A stretch of 64,000 bases of DNA, from assembly GCF_937616625.2 (NCBI RefSeq), contig NC_065571.1, forward strand, positions 54,359,651 through 54,423,650. Direction: 5' to 3'. The translations under genes were made by a program, and so were the position numbers. The notes beneath the pieces were generated by a model that saw nothing but the letters and a program-made list of their open reading frames with translations, was not told the DNA's origin and did no database searches. Shown piece by piece: positions 34,301 to 47,317 of the stretch. How positions within the stretch are numbered: position 1 is the first letter of the stretch; each line of letters starts with the position of its first letter. Origin of the DNA: Mercurialis annua. Lineage: Eukaryota > Streptophyta > Magnoliopsida > Malpighiales > Euphorbiaceae.

Positions 34301-37300
34301 TTATTTCCGTGTAAGGAATATTATAGTTTCATGCATTGAGATGTTCCTACTCCTATTGATGGCAGAATGTAGCTTCTTTGCAGGACCTCATGTTGCATAA
34401 TGGAAGTGGTTTCTTGCTTTTATGACTTTTGTTTTGATTTTAATTTCGAATTTACTACAGGAGTGTCCTACATCAGCTTGAATATTCAAATGTTGGAGCT
34501 TCTGAACTGATCCTTTCAAATGGCATGCGAGTTTGCTATAAGTGCACCGACTTCCTTGACGATCAGGTATAAATTCATTTAGGAACTGCAATATCTATTG
34601 CAAAAGATAACATATTGAACTTCTGTTACGTTGCTTTGAAAATTTTCCAATAAGAATCTCACTCTTTCAGTTATAGTGGTTCAGCTCTTGGCTCTCTAAC
34701 TGTAAATGCTGTTGTTTGTATCTCCATGTTATATAGCTCTTATCTGGTCTTCATAGCTAGAGGCGGGGAAGATTAGATTGGTTAATTATTATTCATGGAA
34801 TATTTGATATAATTAGTTAGTTTATGGAGGTTGATCTTTTCTTGTTACAGAGGGTTATACTGGTTGATTATGGATAGTTGTTACTTGTTTGTGCTTCCCG
34901 CTTGGGGAGTGTGGTATTTTATATCAGTTAGTGAAATGCAAGATAACCTGCAAGATTGCTTCAACAGAAAAGAAGCTTATTCGATGCAATAATGAACTGA
35001 TATAATTGTTACCCTACAGCATGAGAGCTGCCTAATGTTTTCCAAATACTTGTTGCAACAGATTCTTTTTACAGGATTCTCGTACGGTGGTCTATCTGAA
35101 ATTCCAGAAAGCAATTATTTTTCCTGCTCAATGGGATCAACCATTGCTGGAGAAATTGGTGTATTTGGTTATAGACCATCAGTTCTTATGGATATGCTCG
35201 CTGGTAAGAGAGTTGAAGTTGGTACAAAACTTGGAGCTTATATGAGGACTTTTTCAGGCGATTGTTCGCCTTCAGATCTGGAAACAGCTTTGCAGGTTTG
35301 CTTTTTGAAATAAAATTGGCAAATTTGTGGTGTCATTTTCTTATCACGCATCATGCTTATGGTGTATTAAAACACTCTTTCTGAGTGGTATTGGCATCGC
35401 GTAGAAAAGGAATTTCATTTTTTGTGCTATAATTTCTATTTGCGTTATCTTGGAACTTTCTTTTCTCCCTATTCATAGTCGACGGTGTCATGAACAAGAC
35501 CACAGAACACTGCCCCTGTAGTATCTCCAGGTTGAATTGATTTTTTGAATAGCCTCTGAGAAGTTTTGGCTGGCAAGGAGGGAAAAGCCAACCTAACCAA
35601 TATAGGGATTTGATCTCATTGAGCCAGAAAAATAATCGCCATCTGGGATTTCAGGTAGACCACAATATGAGAATCCCAGAAAGCGTTTATATTTTCGGCT
35701 CAATGTGTTTAAAAGGTACTGAAAAAAATAAGTTCATATATGAAAGAATTCAGAAAATATAGGGATTTGCATCTAGTTCTTAGACAAAACAGCTCACAAC
35801 TCTATCTTGTTGTCACAAGCTAGAAATGACCATTATGCTCTCCTTTGATTGACAGTACAATGCTCTTATTTATGAAATATGATAAGTTAACTGTTTGTTG
35901 TCGAGCATGCGTAAAGATAATCATTTCTGTCTAAATCTCATTTTAAAATTGTACAAAAGAAAATGTCTTACCATGTTCTTTTTTTTATTCAAACAGCTTG
36001 TCTATCAATTGTTCACAACATATGTAACCCCTGGAGAAGAAGATGTCAAAATAGTGATGCAAATGGCACAGGAAGCAGTTCGTGCTCAAGAGAGAGATCC
36101 TTACACTGCATTTGCAGACCGAGTTAAGGAGCTCAATTATGGGAACTCCTACTTTTTTAGGGTATGCTGGATTTCCTGTTTAGGCTCACTATCCCAGTCA
36201 AGATGTGCCTGCCTTTCTTATAACTTGATTTTATTTTTTGATTTTGCAGCCCATCAGAATTAATGATCTACAAAAAGTTGATCCACTAAAAGCTTGTGAA
36301 TACTTTAACAGCTGTTTTAAGGATCCTTCTACTTTTACTGTTGTTATTGTTGGCAATCTTGATCCCACTACTGCACTTCCTCTGATTTTGCAATATTTGG
36401 TGAGTTGATGCTCCTTTAGCTTTATGAATACTGACTTGTTAGTTAAATCTTTCCTGTGACTCATGCTCTGATTCTTCATGCAGGGTGGAATACCCAAACC
36501 TCCTGAACCTATTCTCCACTTTAATCGTGATGAACTTAAAGGCTTGCCATTCACATTTCCTACAAGAATTATTAGGTAGGTTTTATCAGATGCAATGCTA
36601 ATAAAACAAAATACAGATGAGTGATAGCCAGTTAGATCAAAGGCTCACCACCATAGATCAACCTTGATGTCACAATTATTAATTCCATTATTTTACGCTA
36701 TCTTAATGGACTGGACAATCAACTTTGCTCCTTAACTTTTTCATGCTACTTGAATGTCCTGGCAACAAATTTGTGAGAACAGCAAAACTTCCTCAATATT
36801 TTTCACTCACCCCTGTCTTCATGTCGAACTCATGTATTTCTAATGTTCTGATGCAATTGATGTTCTTCTAGAGAAGTGGTCCGAAGCCCCATGGTGGAAG
36901 CCCAATGTTCTGTTCAGCTAAGCTTTCCTGTAGTTCTGAAGAATGGAACAATGGTTTGTGACGTCTTTCTTGTTATCGTTTCTTTTGTATTGTCTTGCTT
37001 CATATTTTCTGAAAATTGAAATGTTCTCTTTTTTGTGGCAGGTTGAAGAGATTCACCGAATTGGCTTCCTGAGCAAACTTCTTGAGACAAAGATCATGCA
37101 AGTTCTACGTTTCAAGCACGGGCAGGTGGGCCCTGCAGATGCCTTATTTTAGAAGATATTTAATGGTTGGCATGATCATTCTTACTTAATTCTCTTCTCC
37201 AGATATACTCTGCTGGCGTCTCTGTATTCCTTGGTGGTAATAGACCTTCCAGAACGGGTGATATACGTGGTGACATCAGCATAAACTTTTCTTGTGATCC

Positions 37301-38632
37301 TGGAATCTCCTCAAAACTGGTAAGTATTTGGTTTAAGATTGGACATTTTCTACTTTGTTTTAGCTTTAGTTTCTAAATTTCCTTGAGCCAATTCGCTTCT
37401 TGTTTATTTAATTTTTTCTTTTGTGTTGTGCAATATTTTCATTAGGCTGATCTTGCTTTGAATGAAATATTACGGCTCCAAGAGGAAGGACTTACGGAAC
37501 AAGATGTTTTGACCGTACTTGAACTTGAACAAAGGGCCCATGAAAATGGAGTGCAGGTTAAAATTTTCTTTGGGATGGTTCTAACTTTCCATTTTGTTAA
37601 TCCAGTGATATAGAAAAGCATTTGGGAATTTTTCCTTTTATCATTTTAGTCCTTAATTGTTTGATATTCTTCAAAATTTCTTCTCCTAATTTCTAATTGA
37701 TCTCACAGAATAGGGTTTGTAGATAACAAGTAAAAAATGCTACTACTAAAATCATTTTGGTTTGCTATTCATCTTTCAGGAGAATTTCTACTGGCTGGAA
37801 AGAATTTTACGCAGCTACCAATCAAGGATCTACAATGGTGATTTGGGAAATGCCTTCGAGGTTTGTTGCCTTCCTGTGTTTTATGGCAACCCCATATTAG
37901 AATTTCTCTTTTAGTTTATTATCGGATATTTTCTCAATTTGATGTCTTATATCAATGGATCTATTCTTTCTATTGAGGTCCATAGTTGCAACAGCATTTA
38001 TATTTGCGAAACATCCAATTTCACTCCAGTGCTATGATTAATGGAATTTTATTTATGGTGCAGATACAAGATGAAGGACGCTCAAATGTTAGACAATCTC
38101 TTACTACATCAACCGTGCAGTCCACATTGCAAAGAATACTGCCTTTTCCTTGCAAAAAACAATACACTGCTGTCATTCTAATGCCTCAGACATCTCGTTT
38201 ACAGCTACTAAGGTCATTCTTCGGATCATCTCCGAGCAGTTATACCGAAAATGCGAAGGTGAGCATTGCTTGTTTGATCATCGATGTATTTCCCATGTGC
38301 ATTTTCCATAATGCGTTGAGCAATGTGAGATACGTATTGCCTTTTAAATTCTCACGGCAACTGTTAAGTTGGATCCCCTCATTTGGAAATCTTTGTTTGA
38401 GACATGATGAAGAAAAAAAATGCAGAAACTGTCCAAATACTTGATTGTTTAGGTCTAGTGTTCTGCTCTTTTCCTTTTTCCTTTTTCATATATTCATGTG
38501 TTGTTAAGTCAATCGTGATTTCATTGTAACACGGTGTATCGATATTGGCAGATTGGAGCAAGCATTGCTAGTCTGACTGTTTTGGCTTTCACCTTCTGGA
38601 GATATTATTCAAGAAGTACCCAGAGATCTTAG
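31313..38632 (+). CDS. PQQL: zinc metalloprotease, M16 family (PQQL type)
   Basis: 21 exons join in frame to 1,010 aa: 31313-31521, 31624-31870, 32075-32200, 32318-32455, 32574-32708, 32801-33058, 33139-33276, 33368-33437, 33534-33747, 34461-34566, 35062-35295, 35997-36161, 36250-36399, 36484-36575, 36872-36953, 37042-37125, 37203-37319, 37446-37556, 37780-37860, 38064-38258, 38552-38632. This is an insulinase/pitrilysin-fold peptidase. The inverted zinc motif HIVEH is at residues 83-87, and the third ligand E163 lies 75 residues further on in EKERGAVMEEY, within the family spacing. A second, non-catalytic M16 half follows (FSYGGLSEIPES). The last ~26 residues (IGASIASLTVLAFTFWRYY) look like a tail-anchor membrane segment. 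It resembles Arabidopsis At5g56730 and bacterial PqqL; substrate unknown. Its neighbour HAG2 is the same as in Arabidopsis. Confidence 0.94.
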
Positions 38633-40097
38633 GAGTCTTTTGGTATAATTTTATATATTACGAAGATTGAAGATTTTCGCGATGACGTCAGGTTTATTTT
38701 TCAACTTTTTTGACAAGAACGAACCTCTGAAACAGAACAAGTATCACATCTCTAGCAGAAAATCGGAAAAGTGCAGCTGTAATAGTCAAAGCAGTAGCAT
38801 CCTCCGTAGCCAGTCACATCCGGTCTATCCTTCCCGGTGGATAACCTGAACCTCATGCGCAGGTGAGGAGCCATTAGAAAAGGCCATGTAGTCTTTTGTT
38901 TTATTTGAAATAAGATAAAAAAAAGGGTAGGTTGGAGGACATTTAGCTTTATAGATGGATCTATTTTAGTATTAAATCCTTCAGGTGAGATCATTCATCA
39001 ATTCTTCATTCATTTTTTACTTCAATCCGTCACTTTCCTTTCATTTGGACTTTGTGTTTGTGATTTGAGTCATGACAATTACAAATATTGGACCTCAGAT
39101 TTGTTTGTATATTATTGATTATTCCCGTTTACCAAACAAGTCCCTTACTAAATATAACTTCAATTGTATTAAAAAAGGGTCCATGAATGTACACCAGCGT
39201 ACATCAAATAATGTCAATATAAATGTATTTGCTGTGTGATTAATGTGTTTCTAAAATACATTTGGTATTTTCATTGCCGTGAATTGAATATGTTTTTATT
39301 GTAATTATAGTATTTTTAAAATAAAATTTTACTAGGAAAAGATAGATGCATGTAGAATTGTGTCAATACACAAATCATTTATTATCACAATTTCTTTTAC
39401 ATACTTCAACATTTAAAAAGTACGAGCGTTTACTGTCATTTACCCTTTAAAAATTAGACTGTTAAGAAATGCGAAAAAATTACAAAAGAAATCGAGAAAT
39501 GGCTAAAATTTTCAAAAATATATTCCTCCGAACACATTTCATTCAGTACTTAAAATGTTTTTACCCATCATCTAAAAGTTTTTGCTTTATATCTTTCCGT
39601 ATTCGAGATGTATCAGCAATATATAATTGAGATATAAAATATGAATGTACGGTGTGTTTTTTATAATAAAAATAAATGCGTAAAATTTGAAAGATCTTCA
39701 GTTTTTTGGTAAAAATGTTTTTTTTTTTAACTTAGACGTGTTTTTGAAGATTGGGTGGTTTTTTGGATCATTTTGTGGTTAACCCAAAGAAATGATTGAA
39801 ATTCTTAATCACTTAAATATATTGTTTGTGTTTTTATTAATTCATTTAAAGCAATAAGAGCAACGATAGTAATAAACAAATGGTGTTAAAAATCCATCTT
39901 TATTTCTTTTTTGAATTTGTAGTTTTAGTTTTGGGTAAACCCTACTTTATAACACGGGTTTTTTTTTTCAAAATACCTCACTTTTGATATTTTTGTAAAA
40001 ATATTTTTTTTTTAATAGTTTATTAGTAGATTATTGTTAACTCATTGGTAGATTAGAGGTATTTTAATAAAAAATTAAAAAAATGAGATATAGAGAG
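38633..40097. other. spacer downstream of PQQL
   Basis: 3'UTR of PQQL to about 38,900, then AT-rich sequence. Short ORFs here have no recognisable similarity. No gene is seen. Confidence 0.55.
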
Positions 40098-42693
40098 TAA
40101 TTTTTTGGGCTAATTACCCAATATACCTAAATTTGGGCCAAGTTTACTTTTATACTGACCCAACTTATTGTTTACTTTTCACACCACCCAAAATAAAAAT
40201 TATAACCTAATTGCTTTGAATTATAACTTTCTTACTGTTTTTTCTTTTTCCCTTTGATTTTGGCGGTTTTTTCTTCTTCTTCTCCGTGATTCTCGTTCTG
40301 CTCCTCCACGATCTCTGCGATCAAAGTTCTGGTGCTCCACGTTCTTACTCGCTTTCTTCCATTATCACATTCGTTTAAATTTTCATCTCTATTATCTCAT
40401 ACATTTCAGTTATCTTCTTCATTATCTCCGCCATTCCGCCTTCGCCGTTCCGTTTTTGCTGTTCCATCTCCGTCGTTTCGCCTCCGTCGTTCCACCTTTG
40501 TCGCCGCGCCATCTTTCTTTTCTCTTTTTGATTTTAGATCTGAAATTTTTTGTTCTTTATGTTTTCATTTTCAGATCTGTAATTTGATTATCTTTTACTG
40601 TTTATTCACCATTAAACATGTATAAAGAGTATTTTTAAAGAATTTCATACTTATTTCATGATATGTAGAATAATTTTATGATTTTATGTAATAAAATTCT
40701 GTTAACTCTGCATTTTTTTGTGTTTTGTTGTAATTCTGCGTTTTTTTATTCTGCAGAACGATTTGTAGATGATGATTGATTGCTGAATTACTGTAATGTT
40801 ACAGTGTTGTTGATTTTATGTTGACTTTATGTTGATATCAACTAATTTTTTTTATTTTAACATTGACAAACAAGATAATATCGTCTATGAAATAAATGCC
40901 TCCTGTAAGTTTGCGGAATAGATGTTTATTAGAAAAGCAGCAGGATGGAATGTGGAGTGCACATATTTGTTTGAATGATTGATCTCTTAGTGTTTTTTTC
41001 TCGGTAAACGTTCTGAAATTCCCTACATAAACATATATTATTAGTATTCAGCCATTTTTATATAACTTTCATTTTCTTGAGTGTTATTTTATTAGAATAT
41101 ACTAAATTCATTTCGGCATTTTTGAAATTTGGTTGGTTTTTTTCTCCTTATATTATGTTCTACGTACAAACTTTATTATAAAATCAATGTTGAATTTTAT
41201 TGATGTACAATTATTTAAGCTATATTAATCAAAATCAACACAAAATCAACCTGATGTCAACCGAAAATCAACCTAAAATTAACATGCACATATCCCTAAA
41301 ATTAATTGAAGATCAACACAAAATCAACATGTGTATACTATTTGTTATTAAAATTAATCAAATATCAACTCAAAATCAACACAAAATCAATATAACATCA
41401 ACATGTGTACATTATTTATTGTTGACATTTTTGTCAGTTTTAATATCAACACAATATCAACATAATATCAACAACATTTAATAAACTGGATAGTATTAAT
41501 TTTGTAAATCTTTTTAACACTAATTTTTATTTTTAATATTTATTTACCTTTATTTTGCTAATAATTAATCAAAATTTATTATTTATCATATATTTTATTT
41601 TTTATATATATCAATATAAAATCAACATTAAATTAATCAAAGATTAATAAATTATATTTTCAATCTAAAATACCAACACAAAATCAACATAATATCAACA
41701 TAAATTCAAATTTGTAATATAATAATAATTCAGAATCATTATTTATATTTTTTACCTATACCAAAATCAACATCATGTCAACACTATATCAACATAAGAT
41801 CAACATTGTAACATTACAATAATTTAACATCATTATTGTCTTCTTCACCGATGCTAAAATCAACAAAATATCAACCGAAAATCAACACCATATCAACATT
41901 GTAACATTACTATAATGCTACATCATTATATGTCTTCTTCCCCGATACTACCATATCATTATCTAGTCTCAATTTAATTTAATTTAATTTTTTTAGTTTA
42001 TTTCACAGACAATGTTATCTTAGTTGTCAATGTAAAAATAAAAAAAATCAGTTGATATCAACATAAAGTCAACAACACTGTAACATTACAATAATTCAGC
42101 AATCAATCATCATCTACAAATCGTTCTGCAGAATTAAAAAAAAACGCAGAAACACAAGAAAAATGCAGAAATAACAGAATTTTATTCCATAAAATCACAA
42201 AATTATTCTACATTACATGAAATGAGTATTAGATTCTTTAAAGATAATCTTTATACATGTTTAATGGTTGAAAACAACAGTAAAAATAAATAAATTACAG
42301 ATCTGAAAATGAAAAAAAAAAAAGAACAGCAAATTTCAGATCTAAAATCAAAAAGAGAAAAGAAAGATGGCGCGGCGAGATAAAGGTGGAACGACGGAGG
42401 CGAAACGACGAAGATGGAACAGCAAAAACGGAACGGCGGAGGCGGATTGGTGCGAAGAACAAATCTGAAATTTGTGTGAAAGGTGAATTAAAAGAGAAAG
42501 GAGAGAGAAATTTAAGGAGAGAGAAAATAATTGTAATTATGAAGATTTGTGTTATTAGGGTTCTATTTATATAGATGGTATAAAAGTAATAATTTATCCC
42601 TTACATGATAGTTTTAAAATGTCAAATATGTGTTAGTATAAAAGTAAATTAAACATGAATGTTGGTTATTTGAGTAAGAAGCCCTAATTTTTT
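40098..42693. mobile_element. non-autonomous MULE-like element with long TIRs and 9-bp TSD
   Basis: The element spans 40107-42684 (2,578 bp). The left end reads GGGCTAATTACCCAATATAC and the inverted right end GGGCTTCTTACTCAAATAAC. The identical 9-bp direct repeat TAATTTTTT flanks it (40098-40106, 42685-42693), the duplication size of Mutator-like elements. The inner parts of the arms, 40435-40898 and 41997-42446, are strong inverted repeats of about 450 bp and include a GC-rich CCGCC/CCGTTCCG stretch. The outer arms are more diverged. The loop (41200-41920) is a degenerate array of ATCAACA-type motifs. There is no transposase. ORFs at 40332-40625 and 42386-42574 lie inside the arms and mirror each other, so they are not genes. 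Confidence 0.87.
41215..41915. repeat. degenerate ATCAACA-rich array in MULE interior
   Basis: Dozens of irregularly spaced copies of AAATCAACA, ATATCAACA or CATCAACA variants occur between the two inverted arms. They look like short-unit repeat expansion within the transposon. Confidence 0.75.
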
Positions 42694-42883
42694 TGAGGAA
42701 ATTAGGCCCAGCACTGTGGAAGCCCTAAATAATCTCACTTATACTGATTTGTCAGCCCGTATTGAATTATACGGTCTTCTTTAATGTTCTTGTAAAATTA
42801 CTTTTTTTTATCTTCAATATTACAGTAAAGATGAAGATGTCAGTAATTTCCATCTCAGCCACGGAGACCGAGCGCAAGGTGAA

Positions 42884-43018
42884 GGTCGACTCCTTCTGAA
42901 TATTATAGTCAGCAAGCATCTTCCCATCCTCCAGCTGCTTCCCGGCGAAGATCAACCGCTGCTGATTCAGCGGGATCCCTTCCTTTTCTTGACTCTTGGC
43001 TTTCACATTATCAATCGT
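42884..43018 (-). pseudogene. ubiquitin gene fragment
   Basis: The minus strand encodes [16 protein letters not shown], then [20 protein letters not shown] and YNIQKEST. This aligns to ubiquitin residues 22-66 with about eight substitutions. Ubiquitin residues 1-21 are absent, and after residue 66 the sequence drifts to unrelated residues, so the C-terminal LRLRGG is missing. A conjugatable ubiquitin cannot be made. It is a fragment, not a polyubiquitin or ribosomal fusion gene. Confidence 0.88.
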
Positions 43019-43042
43019 ATTGGTGCAGTAGACGGAGGAGGT

Positions 43043-43102
43043 GTTATTCTTGCTAAGAGAGTCACTATTATGGCTAAGAATATTCAGTTGGCTATAGCAA
43101 GA
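43043..43102 (+). pseudogene. histone H3 C-terminal fragment
   Basis: In the plus frame [14 protein letters not shown] reproduces the C-terminal alpha-3 region of histone H3 (AKRVTIMPKDIQLA) with two changes, followed by diverged residues. Only about 20 codons are recognisable. It starts 25 bp from the ubiquitin fragment and lies on the opposite strand. Confidence 0.75.
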
Positions 43103-43908
43103 TTTGAGACGAGAGGGCTTAGATTCTTGGGTGTAGGTAGGCTGTTAGGATTTGGGTGTTGTTTTATTTAGATTAGTTGATTCATAAATTGTAGTTTATG
43201 TGTTTGTTAAAATGCCTCTGTAGAAAAGTTTTGTTATTTGGTACTTGAAAAGTCTGAACAAGTTTACAGCATTTTGCATCCACATGCTAATCATTAATTA
43301 TTTTACAATTATTTTTATAAAATATATTTTCAATTTCACACAGTTGTGTTGTATTATTATTATTATAGCTTTCAATATATAATGCCTTGGCTTATAATTA
43401 GTGATTTCTAAACTAAAGTTTTAGCTAATTGTCACTTTAGAACTTTATTAAATGATTGATCGTCAAAAAAAAAACTTTATTAAATGATTGAAGATGACAA
43501 TGAGATGGCCGATTGAATTTTGTGAATTAAACAAGGGTGGTCTATGCATTTGAAGTGTCTACCACATTTTCTTGTCTTTTGGTGTCATTTTTGTTGTAAC
43601 CAATGGTCTATGTAGTTGAAGTGTCAATACATTTGCTGATTTAACATATTTTTATATCATTTATCACTTTGCACTTATTCTAGTAAAAATGACCTTATGA
43701 AAAAATATTAAATAACCTAAATCAAAATTATGTAGATTATAAAAAAATGATTTTGATTTTTTAAAAATATATTATGTCGAAATAAAATTATGGTAAACAC
43801 ATGGTTTACCTATAATAAACCAGTAATACTTTATAATATCAAATTAAATCTATAATAATCTCGTGGTAATTTTTAAAAAAATTATAGTAAATATTTTATA
43901 AACTTAAA

Positions 43909-44273
43909 CTACCGGTTTATTGTTAGTTCACTACCGGTTTACTATTGGTTGACTATCGGTTGGCTGATGGTTTACTATTGGTTTACTATTGATTGAATGA
44001 CGGCTTACTATCTATTGACTACCGGTTTACTATCTGTTGACTGCCGTCTTACTATTGGTTCACTACCAGTTTACTATTGGTTGACTACCGGTTTACTATC
44101 AGTTGACTACCGGTTTATTATCGATTGACTACCGGTTTACTATTGGTTCACTACCAATTTACTATTGATTGACTACCGTTTTACTATCTGTTGACTATCG
44201 GTTGACTGACGGTTGACTACCGGTTGACTAACGGTTGACTACCGGTTTACCATCGGTTGACTATCAGTATACT
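43909..44273. repeat. 22-bp degenerate satellite
   Basis: About 16-17 tandem copies of a 22-bp unit, CTACCGGTTTACTATTGGTTGA. The unit is itself two related 11-mers. Copies vary at several positions. Downstream (about 44420-44670), inverted GATAGTAAAC-type motifs recur more loosely, so the two stretches could partly pair. Confidence 0.85.
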
Positions 44274-44968
44274 AAATAAATAATTATTATTAGTTTACTA
44301 TCGGTTCACTAGTAATTTACTATCGACATATTAAAAAATCTATAGTCCAATTTTTAATGTAATATTAATAATATTACTATAAGTTTGTTTAGTGAAATAA
44401 AACTATTTGTATTTTTAGTACTAAAAAAACCAATAGTAAATTGATAAGTAAACCAATAGGTAACTAATAATAATAAACCTATAATAAATTGTGGTAAACT
44501 GAGCAAAATAGTTTATTGTAGATTTATACTTCAAAATTAAACTAATAGTAAATTTTATTTATTTAGCAAACTTGTAAATTCATTTATTTAGTAAAATTTT
44601 TTAATAATAAACTGATAGTAAATTATATTTCTTTAAGTAAATTGATAGTAAACCGATAGTAAACATGCAATAGTTTATTATGTCGAAATAAACTTATGTA
44701 AATCTGTGGTGGACCTTTTTTTAATCTCATGGTATATATTCTTAAAATTTATTTTACACCATAATATATTTTATATTAAAATCATAGTAAATCTATGATG
44801 AAATTATAATAGTTTATTATGTCGAAATAAAATATTATGAACTTTTGTTTATTCCGTTGAAATAAACACATAGTAAACCTATAGTTTATCAACGTACAAA
44901 TAAAACACAAAAGTAGTATCAAATATCTAGGAAATAGTTTATTTTGACTTCACTAACAATAGCATTGA

Positions 44969-45145
44969 CTAATTATATTTAGTTACAGGTTTGGTAATTG
45001 TAAAAAACTTAGTCTCTTCCATGTCACCCACTGCAGCAAACCCAACTAAGATAGAATTTCAAATAACCAAATCCAACACAGGACTTCCATCAAACACATT
45101 ACGAGCATGACTCAAGTATGGTCCTAACTGCACTTTCTCCTCCAT
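44969..45145 (-). pseudogene. decayed ORF of unidentified protein
   Basis: On the minus strand an ATG ORF reads MEEKVQLGPYLSHARN, then VFDGSPVLDLVI, a TGA stop, and continues in the same frame as NSILVGFAAVGDMEETKF to a TAG. The protein-like composition on both sides of the TGA suggests a single sense codon turned into a stop. I do not recognise the family. It lies among repeats, so a captured fragment is likely. Confidence 0.4.
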
Positions 45146-45744
45146 TATCACCAAAATTATATAGAAAATAAAAATACCATCAACCATTGCGTTACCTCCT
45201 GTTCATTACTCAACACCCTTCACATTAACAAATAAAACTAAATTCAGAAAAACAAAATCAAACTATTAATAAAGAGAAAGATAAAATCAACCCATTAATT
45301 AAATTGACCCATTCTTGTAAATAATTGAAATTTGTGAAAGACTTTTGTTAATTTGACAAAGTAACAATTGAATGAAGAAAGGAAACAGGCGGCGGGAGCA
45401 GTTGAGAAAGGAGCAGTGACAGCCACACTAGAGCAGCAACAAAAACGACGACAGAAGCAACATCGACTATTAGAGGAGCATCATCGATGGATAAATCCTT
45501 CCTCCAAAAACGACAGTAGCGACAAAGATTATTAAACTTGCAAACAGAAAGGTGGAGATTTGATCAAATTTAGAGAACCGTATTTATCAATATAAAAAGT
45601 TAAGTTTTGAAATAAAGATTGGTCAACCCGTAGTGTATCAACACGGAATGGTCAAACAGTATTTCTGGGATTATTTATCAAATGTATGGGCAATTATGAT
45701 TTTTTCTCAATTTTTTTAGAACATGTGAACAACCCATAAGTCCA

Positions 45745-45872
45745 AGCCCAATTACAATTTAAATCACGTTAGATTGAACTGGGCCAAAAATCTCGCCAAA
45801 CTCAAATGTCCAATTTGAAACCATATTAAAGCGAGGACAAAAAAGTCATTTAATCACTGAAACTAGGGTTTT
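45745..45872 (+). promoter_or_regulatory. site II and telo-box motifs upstream of eL31
   Basis: AGCCCA (about 45745-45750), TGGGCC (45780-45785) and an inverted telo-box-like CTAGGGTTT (about 45863-45871) lie 240-370 bp upstream of the eL31 ATG. This is the same pairing as at the eL28 and eS30 genes. Confidence 0.6.
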
Positions 45873-46080
45873 TGAAGCATCCGATCTTTATTAACCTAAC
45901 TCAGCCTCTTTAGCACATCTTCGTTTCCTCCAACCCATTGCAACCTCTGAGGTCTAACTTCTAAGCTCTCTCAATTACTCTGTATTTTTCTTCTCTGTAA
46001 TCTCTGCTTGTTGAAATGAATTGAATATTTGCAATGAAACTGATAGAAAACGATGCGTTTTTGTTGTTGTTTGCAGGTAA

Positions 46081-47317
<1,237 letters not shown>

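Noticed and set aside
38667..38849. 60-codon ORF after PQQL
   Set aside because: It is within the PQQL 3'UTR and resembles nothing recognisable.
40332..40625. 97-codon ORF
   Set aside because: It lies within the left arm of the MULE-like element, and its mirror image in the right arm is ORF 42386-42574. The composition is low-complexity and no family is recognised.
41200..41481. 93-codon ORF rich in Asn/Gln/His
   Set aside because: It is a translation of the ATCAACA array in the MULE interior, not a gene.
42884..43018. functional ubiquitin or ubiquitin-ribosomal fusion gene
   Set aside because: The N-terminal 21 residues and the C-terminal LRLRGG are missing, so it is a fragment only.
43909..44273. 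CRISPR-like array
   Set aside because: Units are contiguous 22-bp degenerate repeats without unique spacers, in a plant nuclear setting, so this is a minisatellite.
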